From Candidatus Omnitrophota bacterium (lineage in GTDB: Bacteria; Omnitrophota; Gorgyraeia; Duberdicusellales; 4484-171), in NCBI GenBank assembly GCA_030631705.1, contig DAOVKQ010000056.1, positions 1-5,516 of the forward strand: a stretch of DNA of 5,516 bases, given 5' to 3'. The notes beneath the pieces were generated by a model that saw nothing but the letters and a program-made list of their open reading frames with translations, had not been told where the DNA came from and made no database searches. The stretch's first letter is position 1. Every line of letters starts with the position of its first letter. Shown here in pieces: positions 4,880 to 5,516 of the stretch. The position numbers were made by a program, and so were the translations under genes.

Positions 4880-5388
4880 GTAAAGTAAGCAATATGGAAG
4901 CGTTAGTAATTAGAGAATACCCTGATAAAGTTTTAAGAAAGAAATGTGTGCCGGTAGAAAAAATTACCAAAAGCGAAAAGGAGCTTTTTGAAAAAATGCT
5001 TTTTACTATGAGGCATTTTTCTGGTATAGGCCTGGCCGCTCCACAAATTGGGGTTCCTGAAAGGTTAATTGTAGCCGATATTGGAGATAGAGTTGTAAAA
5101 TTAGCCAATCCCGAAATTATCAAAGCTAACGGCGCAGATAAGATGGTAGAAGGTTGTTTAAGTGTTCCCGACATTGGGGTGGATATAGAAAGGTCTTACG
5201 AGGTTGCCATAAAAGGGTTGAATGAGAAGGGAGAGAACGTAGAAATAAGAGCTAACGGGCTTTTAGCAAGGGTGTTACAACACGAAATAGACCATTTAAG
5301 CGGAAGATTAATTATTGACTATATGAAGTTCTTTGAAAAAGTAAGATTCAAAATAAAGAAAAAGAGAGGTACTTATACCAACCTATGA
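4876..5388 (+). CDS. def: Peptide deformylase
   Basis: This enzyme removes the formyl group from the N-terminal methionine of new proteins at the ribosome exit. The 170-residue length is normal. All three family motifs are intact: GIGLAAPQIG (50-59, motif 1), EGCLSVP (92-98, motif 2, metal ligand Cys94) and QHEIDH (135-140, motif 3, metal ligands His136 and His140, catalytic Glu137). Family members usually work with Fe2+ in the cell, which oxygen inactivates. The chosen start overlaps the preceding stop (ATGA) and has GGAAG (4865-4869) 6 bases upstream. A second ATG at 4894 (residue 7) would give the more usual N-terminus (MEALVIREYPD) but has no good ribosome binding site. In many genomes fmt follows def; here the next gene is a small cysteine-rich protein instead. 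No terminator is visible after the stop. Confidence 0.96.
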   Translation: MSKVSNMEALVIREYPDKVLRKKCVPVEKITKSEKELFEKMLFTMRHFSGIGLAAPQIGVPERLIVADIGDRVVKLANPEIIKANGADKMVEGCLSVPDIGVDIERSYEVAIKGLNEKGENVEIRANGLLARVLQHEIDHLSGRLIIDYMKFFEKVRFKIKKKRGTYTNL

Positions 5389-5427
5389 ATATGAAAAGGT
5401 AATGTTTATAAAAATCTGTGTAATCAG

Positions 5428-5445
5428 GTATAATGAATATTATAC
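5428..5445 (+). promoter_or_regulatory. Perfect -10 box inside an inverted repeat (promoter/operator)
   Basis: TATAAT (5429-5434) matches the -10 consensus fully and sits in the left arm of GTATAAT-GAAT-ATTATAC, a perfect 7-bp inverted repeat. The predicted start of transcription, near 5441, falls in the right arm. There is no good -35 box: TTATAA at 5406-5411 is the 17-base-spaced candidate. A repressor bound to the palindrome would block polymerase directly. As RNA the arms form only a weak AT stem. Confidence 0.5.
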
Positions 5446-5446
5446 T

Positions 5447-5456
5447 AGGAGGAGGT
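5447..5456 (+). promoter_or_regulatory. Strong ribosome binding site
   Basis: AGGAGGAGGT ends one base before the ATG at 5458; the AGGAGG at 5447-5452 leaves a 5-base gap. It is the strongest ribosome binding site in the window and fixes the start of the last gene. Confidence 0.8.
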
Positions 5457-5457
5457 T

Positions 5458-5516
5458 ATGAAAGAGTGCAATGCTGAGGTCAATAAAGCCGGATGTAACT
5501 GTACTTATGCGCCTTG
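5458..5516 (+). CDS. Small cysteine-rich protein, 3' end outside window (DUF6485-like?)
   Basis: Only 19 codons and two bases of the next are visible. They give M-K-E-C followed by C13-N-C15-T-Y-A-P, and the broken last codon TG. is probably a further cysteine. Four cysteines in about 20 residues point to a small metal-binding protein. From memory, the C-x-C-T-Y-x-x-C opening resembles DUF6485, a family of short uncharacterised cytosolic proteins, but the visible stretch is too short to be sure. The excellent ribosome binding site and the -10 box/palindrome just upstream support a real gene with its own control. It runs in the same direction as def, 69 bases after its stop, and could also be reached by read-through. 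Confidence 0.65.
   Translation, partial: MKECNAEVNKAGCNCTYAP

Noticed and set aside
4872..5174. 100-residue open frame on the minus strand
   Set aside because: It is antisense to peptide deformylase, whose three motifs prove the plus-strand reading.
5428..5445. PerR or Fur box
   Set aside because: The half-sites look similar, but their spacing is 4 bases, not the 1-base gap of the 7-1-7 consensus.

Overview
The window looks like a chromosomal stretch from an AT-rich, Gram-negative-type bacterium. No phylogenetic marker is present. The mix of a Lys/Glu-rich repeat protein, GC-rich palindromic intergenic repeats, an ECF sigma/zinc-finger anti-sigma pair and small Cys-rich proteins reminds me of uncultured lineages such as Omnitrophota. 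That placement is a guess from gene style, not a result.

Layout, left to right. (1) Bases 1-456 hold the 3' part of a gene whose product consists of 26-residue, highly charged helical repeats; its start lies before the window. (2) Bases 448-670 are a GC-rich cluster of nested inverted repeats, unlike the AT-rich DNA around it. It looks like a dispersed palindromic element, and its outer arm reaches into the end of the repeat-protein gene. (3) Bases 720-1810 encode an ECF-type sigma factor and, through an ATGA overlap, a membrane-anchored anti-sigma factor with the zinc motif H-x3-C-x2-C. (4) On the minus strand, 3692-1737, lies a UvrD/PcrA-type SF1A DNA helicase. Its 3' end runs 74 bp into the anti-sigma gene, tail to tail. 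(5) The gap 3693-3852 is a compact divergent control region. Two sigma-70-like promoters stand back to back, and both -35 boxes lie in the arms of one 32-bp dyad centred on ATTCGCGAAT. (6) Rightwards runs a translationally coupled operon: an Mrp/NBP35-type Fe-S carrier ATPase, a 67-residue four-cysteine protein and peptide deformylase. (7) After a 69-bp gap with a perfect -10 box inside an inverted repeat and a strong ribosome binding site, a small cysteine-rich protein begins and is cut by the window edge.

How the genes may work together. The sigma/anti-sigma pair is a self-contained envelope-signalling unit. The helicase (DNA repair or replication) and the Mrp-Cys4-Def operon probably share a control site. 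The rightward operon has a metal theme: an Fe-S carrier, a likely metal-binding Cys4 protein, and a deformylase that in many bacteria uses Fe2+. I see no mobile-element genes, RNA genes, CRISPR arrays or defence system. The most unusual points are the shared-dyad divergent promoter, the overprinted anti-sigma tail, the palindromic repeat cluster and the 26-residue repeat protein.
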